Shown here piece by piece: positions 15,056-24,600 of a DNA stretch of 33,476 nt. Under the pieces are notes generated by a model. It worked only from the letters and a program-made list of their open reading frames with translations, was not told where the DNA came from and searched no databases. The translations under genes were made by a program, and so were the position numbers. This stretch comes from Bryobacterales bacterium. Its GTDB lineage: Bacteria; Acidobacteriota; Terriglobia; Bryobacterales; Bryobacteraceae. The stretch lies in the NCBI GenBank assembly GCA_003132905.1, contig PKZC01000378.1:1518-34993 (forward strand). The letters run 5' to 3'. Position 1 is the stretch's first letter, and every line of letters starts with the position of its first letter.

Positions 15056-16786
15056 ATGATTGTAATGACATTTGAGATGAAATTGAGATGGCTTGTTTTG
15101 GTATTATGCGCCGGCACCGCACTAGCACAACCAGCCGATCTAGTACTACGCAACGGCAAGATCGTCACGTTGGAACAGAGCGCGCCTGAGGTGCAAGGCC
15201 TGGCTGCGCGCGGCGGCAGGATCATCGCAGTGGGATCGAACAAAGCCGTCGATGCGTTGGTAGGACCGTCGACGCGCGTCATCAACCTAAACCAACGGCT
15301 CGCGATTCCGGGATTCATCGAAGGTCACGGGCATTTCACGGAACTGGGCGCATCGAAGATGATGCTCGACTTGGGCGGTGCCAAGAACTGGGACGACATT
15401 GTCGCGATGGTGGCCGCAGCCGCCCGGGAAGCCAAACCGGGGACATGGATTCTTGGGAGCGGCTTTCATCAAGCGAAGTGGGATCGGCCACCGGAGCCGA
15501 ACGTCCGCGGCTTCCCCGTGCACGCCAGCTTGAGCCGAGTTTCTCCGCGCAATCCTGTTTGGCTGACTCACGCCAGCCGACACGCGGGGTTCGCGAATGC
15601 GGAGGCGTTGCGCCAGGCCGGGATCGATAAAAATACGCCCGATCCTGCAGGCGGCGAAATCCTAAGGGACGCGCACGGCGATCCAACGGGATTGATGAAC
15701 GAGCGCGCGCAAGAGCTGATCGAGCACGTGCTGGATGCGTATCGAGCGCGCCGTTCCGCAGCGGAAGCAGAGGCGGAGATCCGGCAACAGATCAAGCTGG
15801 CGGAGCGTGAAAGTCTATCGAAGGGGATCACCACCTTCGAGGACGCTGGTTCGCCGTTTGCGACCGTAGATCTGTTCCGGAAGATGGCCGAGCAAGGCGA
15901 GTTGGGATTGCGAATGTGGGTGATGCTGCGTGCGCCGCAGGCTGAATTGCCGGGAAAGCTGCGCCGCTATTACATGCTCGGCGTGGGCGAAGATCATTTG
16001 ACCGTGCGCGCTATCAAGGAATATATGGACGGAGCGCTCGGCTCGCGCGGCGCCTGGCTGCTCGCGCCTTACTCCGATCTGCCCGCCGATGCGCCTAATC
16101 GAAACGGGATCAACGTCGAGCAATTGCCGTACATCCGCAAGACGGCTGAACTGGCCATCGACAACGGCTTTCAACTTTGCACCCACGCGATCGGAGATCG
16201 TGCCAATCGCGAGGTGCTGAATTTGTACCAGGCGGTTTTTCGCGAACATCCGGATAAGAAGGATCTGCGCTGGCGGATCGAACACGCGCAGCATCTGGAC
16301 CCGGCCGATATCCCGCGCTTCGGCCAGTTGGGCGTGATCGCCGCCATGCAGGGAATCCATTGCACCTCGGACGGTCCGTTTGTCATTGCACGCTTGGGGC
16401 GCGAACGCGCGGAGGCGGGAGCGTATGTCTGGCAGAAACTGATGAAGTCGGGAGCCGTGGTGGGCAACGGGACCGACACGCCGGTGGAGGACGTGGACCC
16501 GATTCAGTGCTACTACGCGTCGGTGAGCCGACGGCTGAAAGATGGTACGGTGTTTTTTCCGGATCAGCGGATGAGCCGGATGGAAGCGTTACGGTCGTAT
16601 ACCGTCAACAACGCGTATGCCGCATTTGAGGAAGGAAGCAAAGGATCGCTGAAGGTGGGTAAACTGGCGGACGTCACGGTGTTGTCGGGCGACATTTTGA
16701 CCATGCCGGAGAGCGAGATTCCGTCGGCGAAAGTGGACTACACGATTGTGGGCGGGAAGGTGCTGTATCAGAGCGAGCGGCGCTAG
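15056..16786 (+). CDS. exported amidohydrolase, YtcJ-like
   Basis: The roughly 576-residue product has a signal peptide (WLVLVLCAGTALAQ) and an amidohydrolase fold of the YtcJ/COG1574 group. The metal motif is GHGHF after AIPGFIEG. Further metal and catalytic segments are CTHAIGD, RIEHAQ and GNGTDTPVEDVDP. The C-terminal KVGKLADVTVLSGD returns to the beta-sandwich. Members hydrolyse amide or ester bonds; export suggests a periplasmic scavenging role (inference). GAGGGAAGG at 15038-15046 lies 9 nt before ATG 15056, which decides the start; ATG 15065 and ATG 15077 are alternatives. The stop interlocks with the convergent gene (CTAG). Confidence 0.88.
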   Translation: MIVMTFEMKLRWLVLVLCAGTALAQPADLVLRNGKIVTLEQSAPEVQGLAARGGRIIAVGSNKAVDALVGPSTRVINLNQRLAIPGFIEGHGHFTELGASKMMLDLGGAKNWDDIVAMVAAAAREAKPGTWILGSGFHQAKWDRPPEPNVRGFPVHASLSRVSPRNPVWLTHASRHAGFANAEALRQAGIDKNTPDPAGGEILRDAHGDPTGLMNERAQELIEHVLDAYRARRSAAEAEAEIRQQIKLAERESLSKGITTFEDAGSPFATVDLFRKMAEQGELGLRMWVMLRAPQAELPGKLRRYYMLGVGEDHLTVRAIKEYMDGALGSRGAWLLAPYSDLPADAPNRNGINVEQLPYIRKTAELAIDNGFQLCTHAIGDRANREVLNLYQAVFREHPDKKDLRWRIEHAQHLDPADIPRFGQLGVIAAMQGIHCTSDGPFVIARLGRERAEAGAYVWQKLMKSGAVVGNGTDTPVEDVDPIQCYYASVSRRLKDGTVFFPDQRMSRMEALRSYTVNNAYAAFEEGSKGSLKVGKLADVTVLSGDILTMPESEIPSAKVDYTIVGGKVLYQSERR

Positions 16787-17079
16787 TAGGTGTAGCGCCA
16801 ACTCCGCATTTGATCGCGAAGTTGTTCCCGAACGCGCTCGCGTTGCTCACGGGCGAAATCGCGTTGGGCGCGCCAGGCTTCATGCTGGGTATCGCGAAAC
16901 TCACGCGCTTGTTCTCGCGCGGCTTCTCGATCTTCTCGGGCGCTTTCCCGCATTTCCAACGATCTGGCCCGCGCTTCTGCCCGCCACTGCCGGTAACCGT
17001 CGGAATCCCAAATACAAGCTGCGCCGCTACTGACGGCGAGCATCACAACCGCAATCACGCCAAGGATCAGAAGTCTCAT
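16783..17079 (-). CDS. small secreted, highly charged coiled-coil protein
   Basis: The 98-residue protein has a signal peptide (LLILGVIAVVMLAVSSGAAC), possibly a lipobox ending at Cys22. Some 70 residues follow that are dominated by Arg, Glu, Ala and Gln, a long single helix or coiled coil (EDREAAREQAREFRD, FAREQRERVREQLRD). I recognise no family. It may be a periplasmic structural or stress-related peptide. A terminator lies just upstream, behind the oxidoreductase gene, so this gene probably has its own promoter. ATG 17079 begins directly before the hydrophobic segment. Confidence 0.65.
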   Translation of the reverse strand: MRLLILGVIAVVMLAVSSGAACIWDSDGYRQWRAEARARSLEMRESAREDREAAREQAREFRDTQHEAWRAQRDFAREQRERVREQLRDQMRSWRYTY

Positions 17080-17095
17080 GGGGTGGTAGACGAAG

Positions 17096-17124
17096 AAAAA
17101 CAAGTTTTGTTCCGAAAAAACTTG
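17096..17124 (-). terminator. Rho-independent terminator after the FAD oxidoreductase
   Basis: Read on the minus strand, CAAGTTTT and AAAACTTG form a perfect 8-bp stem with an 8-nt loop, followed by five T residues. It lies 4 bp past the oxidoreductase stop and before the small charged-protein gene. The stem is AT-rich, so efficiency may be moderate. Confidence 0.65.
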
Positions 17125-17128
17125 GCGG

Positions 17129-18289
17129 CTACAGAATGGCGGTCTCTTCGATCGCCCGGCCTTCGGCAAACCGCTGCACATTCAGGTCTTCTGCTTGGAT
17201 CAGATGGGTTTCGCCCTTGAGGATCAAGTCCGCCAGAATGCGGCCGGTGGCCGGAGAATGCATCACGCCGTGTCCGCTGAAACCGTTGGCGAAGTAGAAC
17301 CCACGCAGGTCGGGCGCGGGACCCAAAATGGCGTGATGGTCCGGGGACATTTCGTAAAGTCCGGCCCAGCAGCGCCGCGGATTGACCGCCAGATTGGCGA
17401 AATCAGGGACGCGATTGGCGGCGTGTGTCAGACTTTTTTCGATATACGCGGGATCGAATTCGGTGCGGAATCCAGGCTGCTCATCGGGGTGGGCCCAAGC
17501 CATGAGAAGCCCCAGGCCCTCCTGCCGGAAGTGCCAACCCGTAGCCATGTCGATCATCATTGGCAGGTGCTCGGGAAGGCCGGGAAACGGCTCGGTGGGA
17601 ACCAACATGCGGCGCAGTGGTTGCACCGGCAAATCCACGCCGGCCATGCGCGCGATCCCTGCGGCCCAGGGCCCCGCTGCGTTCACTACCACGGGCGCTG
17701 AAACGCCGCCCTTCGACGTAAGCACGCCGGATACTGCGGCATGGTCGGTATAGATGCCGGTGACTTCGGTGCCGCGCCATAGCTCGGCCCCGCGATCGAG
17801 AGCACGCGCCATAAATCCGGTCATGACGCTATCCGGGTCGACAAAACCATCAGTAGTGCAGAGGCTTCCGCCAATCAGGTCGTCCGAGCGAATTTGCGGC
17901 AAAATTTTGCGGATGTCGTCAGGCGTCAGCAGTTCGACGTTCTTCAAGCCCAGCACCTTCTGCCGGGCGCTGTTTTTCCGCAGGTAGTTCATGTGCCATT
18001 CGTTGTTGGCCATGAACAGGTAGCCATGCGGCTTGTACCCGGAAGGATGGCCGGTGGCCTCTTCAAATCGCGCAAAGAAGGGGATCGAGTAGAGGGACAT
18101 ACGGATGTTCACGTCGGTCGCGAACTGCGCCCGCACCCCTCCCATACTCTTGCCGGTGGAACCAAGACCTTGCCGGGTCTCGCGTTCCACAATCAATACG
18201 TTCTTGCAACCCGCTTCAGTGAGATGAAACGCGATGCTGGATCCAACGATTCCAGCACCGATCACTACCACGTCAGCCGACCTTGCCAT
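17129..18289 (-). CDS. FAD-dependent oxidoreductase, DAO family
   Basis: The 386-residue flavoprotein is of the D-amino-acid oxidase/sarcosine oxidase type. The Rossmann motif GAGIVGSS (11-18) binds FAD. VNAAGPWA is the second FAD contact. The C-terminal GLYEMSPDHHAILGPAP and NGFSGHGVMHSPATG are typical of sarcosine and glycine oxidases. There is no signal peptide, so it acts in the cytosol. The substrate is probably an N-methyl or simple amino acid, not decidable here. A terminator follows its stop. It diverges from the TIGR03118 protein gene across 109 bp that hold no clear promoter. Confidence 0.88.
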   Translation of the reverse strand: MARSADVVVIGAGIVGSSIAFHLTEAGCKNVLIVERETRQGLGSTGKSMGGVRAQFATDVNIRMSLYSIPFFARFEEATGHPSGYKPHGYLFMANNEWHMNYLRKNSARQKVLGLKNVELLTPDDIRKILPQIRSDDLIGGSLCTTDGFVDPDSVMTGFMARALDRGAELWRGTEVTGIYTDHAAVSGVLTSKGGVSAPVVVNAAGPWAAGIARMAGVDLPVQPLRRMLVPTEPFPGLPEHLPMMIDMATGWHFRQEGLGLLMAWAHPDEQPGFRTEFDPAYIEKSLTHAANRVPDFANLAVNPRRCWAGLYEMSPDHHAILGPAPDLRGFYFANGFSGHGVMHSPATGRILADLILKGETHLIQAEDLNVQRFAEGRAIEETAIL

Positions 18290-18398
18290 GAAGCCTTGAT
18301 TCTATCCAAGCAGCCCGCAAGAATCTCCAAGCCAGACCAGGCGGGCACTCTGTAGGCTTCAGTAACGCGCCGGAAAATGCGAGCGCAAAAAGGGGACC

Positions 18399-20162
18399 AT
18401 GACGAACCGAAAATTTATTCCGATGCTTTTACTCACGGCCTGGCCGGGAATTGTTTGCGCCGCCAGTGCGCCGGCGCCCGCCAATAGCTTTATTCAGCAC
18501 AACCTGGTTGCCGATCAGCCCGGCGTGGCGGATGTGACCGATCCCAACCTGGTAAACCCCTGGGGGATCTCGGAAAGCGCCTCCAGTCCATTTTGGATTT
18601 CGGATAATGGCAAGGGACTAACCACGCTGTATAACGGATCTGGGACCATCATTCCGTTGGTGGTGACTGTCGCGCCACCGAAGAGCCAGACAAGCGCATC
18701 CGCCCCCAGTGGACAAATAAATAACAACACGACAGTTTTCGTGCTGGCAAATGGAAAGCCCGCGTCGTTTATTTTTGTCACCGAAGACGGCACCCTTTCG
18801 GCATGGAACGGAGGGGCCGGCACGACCATTGAAGTGGACAATTCCGCCAGCGGAGCGGTCTACGAAGGCCTGGCCCTGGGCGCGAACGCTTCGGGTCCGC
18901 TGCTCTACGCGGCCAATTTCAACGCAGGTACGGTAGACGTGTTCAACGGCACATTCGCTTCCACCAAAGTGACGGGCGGCTTTGCCGACGCCAACATCCC
19001 GGCTGGTTTTGCTCCGTTCAACATCGCGAATCTGGGCGGCAAACTGTACGTGGCTTACGCCAAGCAAGACGCCCAAAAGCACGACGACGTGGCCGGCCCA
19101 GGCAATGGGTTTGTCGACATTTTCGATATGGACGGAAACCTGACAGGCCGGCTGATTTCTAATGGTCCGCTGAATTCGCCTTGGGGGATGACAATCGCCC
19201 CATCCACCTTCGGCCCCTTCGGAGGCGCATTGCTGGTGGGGAATTTCGGAGACGGAAAGATCAATGCATTCGACCCTAGCGTCGGAACGCCGTTGGGAAC
19301 GCTCGAGGACAACAAAGGAAATGCGATTGCGATTGACGGACTGTGGGCGATTATTTTCGGCAACGGCAAGACGGGCGGCGACCAGAACACGCTGTACTTT
19401 ACGTCCGGGCCGAATCACGGGCAGGATGGCCTGTTCGGAAGCCTCGCGCCGCCCGCCGCCATTTCCGGCATTCTGAACGCAGCCAGCAGTCTCTCCGGGC
19501 CGATCGCACCGGGTGAAGTGGTCGCCCTGACCGGTGGCACCACTGGTCCGTCGCCGCTCGCGTCCGCGAAAATTCCATCCAGCGGTTCTCTGGGCGCGTC
19601 ACTCTCCGGAACTGGCGTTACGTTCAACGGCACTCCCGCCCCGATCATTTACACCTCGGCATCGCAGACCGCCGTGCTGGTTCCCTACGCCATCGCAGGA
19701 TCGTCCACCGCAACCGTGGTGGTGACCTATGGGAACCAAACCACCGCCAGCTTTCAAGCGCAAGTAGCCGCATCTGCGCCGGGAATCTTTACGCTCGACA
19801 CCAGCGGCAAGGGCGCGGCGGTGGCGTTCAATCAGGATGGATCCCTCAACTCGGCGAGCAATGCCGCCAGCGCTGGATCCGTCGTGGCGCTCTTTGGTAC
19901 CGGCGAGGGCATGACCGAGCCGGCAGGTCAGGATGGATTGGTTGAGAATGATGTTTTTCGTACTTCCGTTGCACCCGTTGCCGCGACTATCGGCGGGAAG
20001 GCCGCGCAGGTGACCTACGCCGGATCGGCGCCGGGACAGCTTTCGGGAGTCATGCACGTTGAAGTGGTGATCCCGAGCGGCGCTGGCACTGGAGCTGTTC
20101 CCGTGGTGCTGACTATTGGGTCGGCCAGCAGCCAAACTACTGCGACCATTTATTTGCAATAA
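18399..20162 (+). CDS. secreted TIGR03118 protein with C-terminal TIGR03437 domain
   Basis: The 587-residue protein has a signal peptide ending near residue 22. A TIGR03118 region (about 28-345) opens with SFIQHNLVADQPGVADVTDPNLVNP minus its first residues and contains WGISESASSPFWISDNG; it is probably a beta-propeller. The C-terminal TIGR03437 domain (about 350-587) opens ISGILNAASSL and closes with PVVLTIGSASSQ. That domain is hugely expanded in Solibacter-like Acidobacteria and has no known function. AGGGG lies just before the ATG. The 3' end is followed by the inverted repeat and promoter of the next gene, not by a terminator. Confidence 0.88.
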   Translation: MTNRKFIPMLLLTAWPGIVCAASAPAPANSFIQHNLVADQPGVADVTDPNLVNPWGISESASSPFWISDNGKGLTTLYNGSGTIIPLVVTVAPPKSQTSASAPSGQINNNTTVFVLANGKPASFIFVTEDGTLSAWNGGAGTTIEVDNSASGAVYEGLALGANASGPLLYAANFNAGTVDVFNGTFASTKVTGGFADANIPAGFAPFNIANLGGKLYVAYAKQDAQKHDDVAGPGNGFVDIFDMDGNLTGRLISNGPLNSPWGMTIAPSTFGPFGGALLVGNFGDGKINAFDPSVGTPLGTLEDNKGNAIAIDGLWAIIFGNGKTGGDQNTLYFTSGPNHGQDGLFGSLAPPAAISGILNAASSLSGPIAPGEVVALTGGTTGPSPLASAKIPSSGSLGASLSGTGVTFNGTPAPIIYTSASQTAVLVPYAIAGSSTATVVVTYGNQTTASFQAQVAASAPGIFTLDTSGKGAAVAFNQDGSLNSASNAASAGSVVALFGTGEGMTEPAGQDGLVENDVFRTSVAPVAATIGGKAAQVTYAGSAPGQLSGVMHVEVVIPSGAGTGAVPVVLTIGSASSQTTATIYLQ

Positions 20163-20175
20163 GAGCTCCTCGGGC

Positions 20176-20204
20176 TTGATTCCTCCGTTACCATGCGGTA
20201 TAAG
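20176..20204 (+). promoter_or_regulatory. sigma70-type promoter inside the inverted repeat
   Basis: TTGATT (20176-20181) and TATAAG (20199-20204) are separated by exactly 17 bp. Transcription would start near 20211, leaving a leader of about 20 nt before ATG 20231. The -35 element and the spacer overlap the left arm of the 14-bp inverted repeat. Confidence 0.55.
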
Positions 20205-20227
20205 AACCAAACAGTAACGGAGGAATC
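20178..20227. repeat. 14-bp perfect inverted repeat spanning promoter and ribosome binding site
   Basis: GATTCCTCCGTTAC (20178-20191) is the exact reverse complement of GTAACGGAGGAATC (20214-20227), with a 22-bp spacer. The right arm holds GGAGGA, the ribosome site for ATG 20231; the left arm holds CCTCC, which would mask it in a read-through RNA. No T tract follows, so it is not a standard terminator. Confidence 0.9.
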
Positions 20228-20230
20228 GGC

Positions 20231-21100
20231 ATGAGAAACATTTTTACGTTCTTACTTGCGACCGGAGCATTCTGCGCGGTGTCACCGCTCGGTGCTCAGC
20301 AGCCATCGGGGCCGCCCAAGGTGCTTCGTGTGTTCCGCGAAGATATCAAAGAAGGCAAAGGCGCCGCCCATGAAAAGACAGAAGCCGCGTTTATGCAGGC
20401 AGTGGCGAGAGCCGGCTATCCCTCTCACGTACTGGGAATGACCGCGATGACTGGGCCAGCCCAAGCCTGGTTCCTGGAAGGCCACGAAAGCTTCGAATCG
20501 ATCACCACATCACAGGCAGCCCTGAACAAACCGGAATTCGATACATTGGACGCCGCCGACGCTGAGTTGCGCAGCAGCAGCCGGTCGATGATCGCCGTGT
20601 ACCGGCCCGACTTGAGCTTTGGCGTCGAGAAAACCGACCTGCCCAAAATGCGTTTTTTCACCATCGAGACCATTCGAATTCGGGAAGGGCAGGGTCAGGA
20701 GTTTGCCGAACTGGCGAAGATGCTGATCGGAGCAGCCGAGAAAGCGGGCGATAGCCAGCCGGTGGCAAGCTATCAAGTGATGTCCGGCGCGCCCAGCGGC
20801 ACCTATCTGTTGCTGCAGCCGATCGAGTCACTGAAGGCCATGGACGAAGGCCAACAGCGCCAGCAAGCGCTCTTTCAAGCGTTGGGCGAGGCGGGAATGA
20901 AGCGATACACCAAGGCGGTATCTGAGACTATCGTGAACACAGAATCGATTCTGTTCGCGATCAATCCCAAAATGAGCTACGAGCCCAAAGAATGGGCTAC
21001 GGCCAACCCGGATTTCTGGGGACAGAAGCCCGCGAAAACGACTAAAGCCCCTGGCAAGACCTCTGCCAAGGCTGGCGAGAAGACCGCTTCCAAGCAATAG
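20231..21100 (+). CDS. exported protein with two probable ABM-like domains
   Basis: The 289-residue protein has a signal peptide (cleavage near SPLGAQQ, residues 18-24). Two similar halves follow. One starts VLRVFREDIKEGKGAAHE; the other starts FFTIETIRIREGQGQEFAE. Both have the strand, then x-EGKG/EGQG, then helix pattern of dimeric alpha/beta-barrel (ABM/NIPSNAP-like) domains. The C-terminus is Lys-rich (KPAKTTKAPGKTSAKAGEK). Its function is unknown. GGAGGA lies 6 nt before the ATG, inside the inverted repeat described separately. A 58-bp gap separates it from the DinB gene. Confidence 0.75.
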   Translation: MRNIFTFLLATGAFCAVSPLGAQQPSGPPKVLRVFREDIKEGKGAAHEKTEAAFMQAVARAGYPSHVLGMTAMTGPAQAWFLEGHESFESITTSQAALNKPEFDTLDAADAELRSSSRSMIAVYRPDLSFGVEKTDLPKMRFFTIETIRIREGQGQEFAELAKMLIGAAEKAGDSQPVASYQVMSGAPSGTYLLLQPIESLKAMDEGQQRQQALFQALGEAGMKRYTKAVSETIVNTESILFAINPKMSYEPKEWATANPDFWGQKPAKTTKAPGKTSAKAGEKTASKQ

Positions 21101-21158
21101 CTCACCAAACGTCGACACTGCGTGTTGAAATTGCCGAGGGGTTGTGTTCTCTTAGGTC

Positions 21159-21638
21159 ATGGCTGAATCCGACCCTCTTCGCCAGCATGTGCTGGATCTT
21201 CTGCGGGGACGCAACGCGCACGCAGACTTCGACACAGTGATGGCGGACTTCCCCGCCCGGCAGCGCGGCGTGAAACCGCCCGGCGCGGAACACACGGCTT
21301 GGCAACTTCTGGAGCATATGCGCCTCGCGCAATGGGACATTCTGGAATTCAGCCGCGACGCAAAGCATAAGTCGCCGCCCTGGCCGCAGGGTTATTGGCC
21401 GAAGACGGAAGCGCCTCCCACCGCGGCGTCGTGGAATAACAGCCTGCGTAGTTTTCGCGCGGATTGGAAGGCCATGGCCAAACTGGTTGCGGATAAGAAG
21501 ACGGATTTGTTCGCTCCCATTCCCCACGGCTCAGGCCAGACCATTCTGCGCGAGGCGTTGCTGATTGCCGATCATAATTCCTATCATTTGGGGCAAATGG
21601 TACTATTGCGGCGTTTGCTAGGTACCTGGAAAGCTTAG
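21159..21638 (+). CDS. DinB family protein
   Basis: The 159-residue four-helix protein is of the DinB/YfiT type. The metal-binding His triad is His53 (LLEHM), His139 and His143 (DHNSYHLGQ), the usual spacing. Many members are thiol-dependent S-transferases using bacillithiol or similar; others are unknown. It is cytosolic. The start is ATG 21159 (MAESDPLRQH). It sits in a run of plus-strand genes without obvious functional relation. Confidence 0.85.
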   Translation: MAESDPLRQHVLDLLRGRNAHADFDTVMADFPARQRGVKPPGAEHTAWQLLEHMRLAQWDILEFSRDAKHKSPPWPQGYWPKTEAPPTAASWNNSLRSFRADWKAMAKLVADKKTDLFAPIPHGSGQTILREALLIADHNSYHLGQMVLLRRLLGTWKA

Positions 21639-21696
21639 AACCGCCCTAAATTGCTCGGTAAAGTTGTCCACTTGTGATAGACTTTCTCCTATTTAC

Positions 21697-24600
21697 ATGC
21701 GAACAACTTTCCTGGCTATATTCCTGTCTTCACTCTTTTTCCCAAGTGCATGGTCCCAGCCATACATAATTAGCACCATTGCCGGAACCTCTCGATTGGC
21801 CGATGGCGGACCCGGGAATGCGGCTCCCTTGCAGGTTCCTATCGCGGTGGCGCTGGATTCCAACGGAAATCTTTATATCGCGGATGAAGGCGATAATCGG
21901 ATTCGAAAGGTAGATCCTACTGGAATTATCAGCACTTACGCGGGCACTGGCGTGCCCGGGGACAGCGGCGATCGAGGGCCGGCGAAGAATGCGGAGATCA
22001 ATTTTCCCACCGGTGTTGCCGTGGATGCGAAAGGGAACCTGTACATCGCCGACTTGGGCAATTTCGTAGTTCGTCGTGTTGACGTGGACGGCACTATCAA
22101 CACGATCGCCGGCAATGGCAGGCCCGGCTTTGCAGGCGACAACGGGCCGGCAACATCCGCCCAGATAGATCCGATAGCCGTCGCACTAGATGCGGCGGGG
22201 AACCTTTACATCGCCGATGGCCTCAATTTTCGTATCCGCAAGGTGGACACCAACGGGACTATTACAACCATCGGCGGGAATGGAATGGAAGGAAATGGGG
22301 GCGACAACGGACCGGCTACCAGCGCCGAGATTGACTTTGTTGCCGATTTGGCTGTCGACAATTCCGGAAATGTCTATCTTGCCGATTATTTCAACTACGA
22401 AGTTAGAAAAATAGATACCACGGGCATGATGACAGCCTTCGCGGGCGGCGTTCAAACCGGCCCACTGGATGAAAATGGAATAGCGGCAACCACGGCAGTG
22501 ATGGTTCCCTTTGGCGTAGCTTTCGATCCTTCTGGCAACATCTATATTTCGGACGACAACTTGAATGACACCTTAGTTCGGAGGGTGGACCTTTCGACAG
22601 GATTGATTTATAACGTGGCAGGCACGGGCCAAATCGGTTTTGCCGGTGACGGTACTAACGCACTAGGGGCCGAACTCAACAGCCCGGCTGGACTTGCCAT
22701 CAGCGGAAGCGTTGTCTATTTCGCCGATTCATCAAATCAGCGGGTCCGGAAAATCGCTAGTGGCATCATTACCACCGTGGCCGGCACCAGCATCCGCGAT
22801 GGCGGGCCGGCGGCCAACGCTTTCCTGGACATGCCGGAGGGCATCGCAATCGACGGCAGCGGGGACATCCTGGTGGCCGATACGGGGGACTCTGAGGCGC
22901 GCGAATTTAAAGCCGGAGGGTCCATCAACAGCGTGGGGCAACTGCAAGGAGGAGCCCCTCACGGCGTCGCCTCGGATAGCGCTGGGAACTTTTACTTCAC
23001 CGACGAGGAGCCCAATTTTCCCAGCGAGACGCCCCATATCCTCAAAGTGACGCCGCAAGGTTCAACCTCAATCGTCGCGGGTAGCGGACCCGATGGGTTC
23101 TCTGGAGACAACGGCGCCGCCACCATAGCCGCTCTTAACACGCCGCAGGGCCTTGCTGTGGATGCGGCAGGCAATATCTATGTCGCCGACAACGGGAACG
23201 ACCGGGTGCGCAAGATCGATACAACCGGCACCATCACCACGATAGCCGGCAATGGCAAGTTTGAGTTCTCAGGCGATAACGGACCGGCGATATCCGCTGG
23301 ATTGGATCCCTTCGATCTGGCGTTAGACAGCACGGGCGACCTCTTCGTAGTAGATCAGTTGAACAATCGCGTCCGTAAGATCGCCCCGAACGGAACGATT
23401 ACGACGGTTGTTGGAACAGGTTTGGCTGGATACGCCGGCGATGGCGGACCGGCCACCCAAGCTCGTCTCAATCTTCCCTCGGGCATCGCGTTGGACAGTT
23501 TCGGAAATATGTATATTGCCGACGAAGGCAACGAGGTGGTGAGGCGGGTAACCCCGGGCGGCCTGATTACAACCATCGCCGGCAATGGCACATTCACGCC
23601 GAGCACAGGCGATGGCGGTCCAGCTACGGCCGCGCAGCTTGATCCTTTTAGTGTCGCCGTGGACGCGGCAGGCAATCTCTACGTGACGGATTCTTTCAAT
23701 TCGCACGTTCGGGTTCTGACGCCGCAGACCGTGAAGCCAGTAACCCTGAGCATTGTGAGCGGCAACAATCAGAGCGCGAAGGTGGAGACCGCATTGCCCT
23801 CGCCGCTGGTCTTAAAGATCGCCGATAGCACGGGCGCGGGCGTAGCCGGAGTACCGGTAACGTTCACGGTGAGCCCAGCGGGCGCAGCCACCATCACGCC
23901 CTCCCCGGCAGTTACCTTGACGGATGGCACGGTCACGGCCACTGTGACGCTTGGTAGCAACGCGGGCTCGGTGACAATCACGGCTTTATCCTCCGGACTT
24001 TCGAGCGTAACGTTCTCACTGACGGCACTCGCGTCGAACTCCCCAGTCATCTCCGCGGCGGGAATCGTCAGCGCCGGCCTCAGCAATCCGCCGGTGAACG
24101 TACTTTCGCCGAATGCCATCGTGACCATCTTCGGCACGAACTTCGCTCCGGACGAAAATCCAACGGGGACTGGTCCGGTGAGCGGGCAGCTTCCCACCAA
24201 CTTTGCTGGAGTCTGCGTGGAGTTCGGAACCGTACGCGCGCCGATTTTCGCAGCTTATCCAAATCAGGTGAACGTACAGGTGCCCGCCGTCACGCCCGGG
24301 AACGTTCCGGTGCAATTGATCACAGGTTGCGATACGCCGCAGGCTGTAGCAACTCCACCAGTCAGCGTTGCGGCGCAAGCCACCGCGCCCGAGTTCTTCT
24401 ATTTCACGCACAATTCCAACGGCGTAAATCCGATTGCGGCAATCAATGCAGTCACGGGCGGCTACATCGGCGCTCCGGGATTAATCAGCGGCGCCACGTT
24501 CACTCCAGCCGCGCCCGGCGATTATCTGACGCTATTTGCCACCGGCTTTGGCGCGACGAATCCGGCATTCGCTCCGGGCGTGCTTCCGAGCGGAACGGCA

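Noticed and set aside
18305..18355. GCCCGC...GCGGGC pair upstream of the TIGR03118 gene
   Set aside because: The arms are only 6 bp with a 22-bp spacer in GC-rich DNA, which is expected by chance.
18618..19418. 266-codon minus-strand frame opposite the TIGR03118 gene
   Set aside because: It is antisense to a protein with clear domains, with no motif of its own.
20178..20227. Inverted repeat read as a terminator for the TIGR03118 gene
   Set aside because: The loop is 22 nt and no T tract follows the right arm; the right arm instead holds the next gene's ribosome site.
21697..23730. Repeated DNA in the NHL gene as a possible CRISPR or satellite array
   Set aside because: The repeats are coding, 150-170 bp long and divergent; they reflect the protein's propeller blades.
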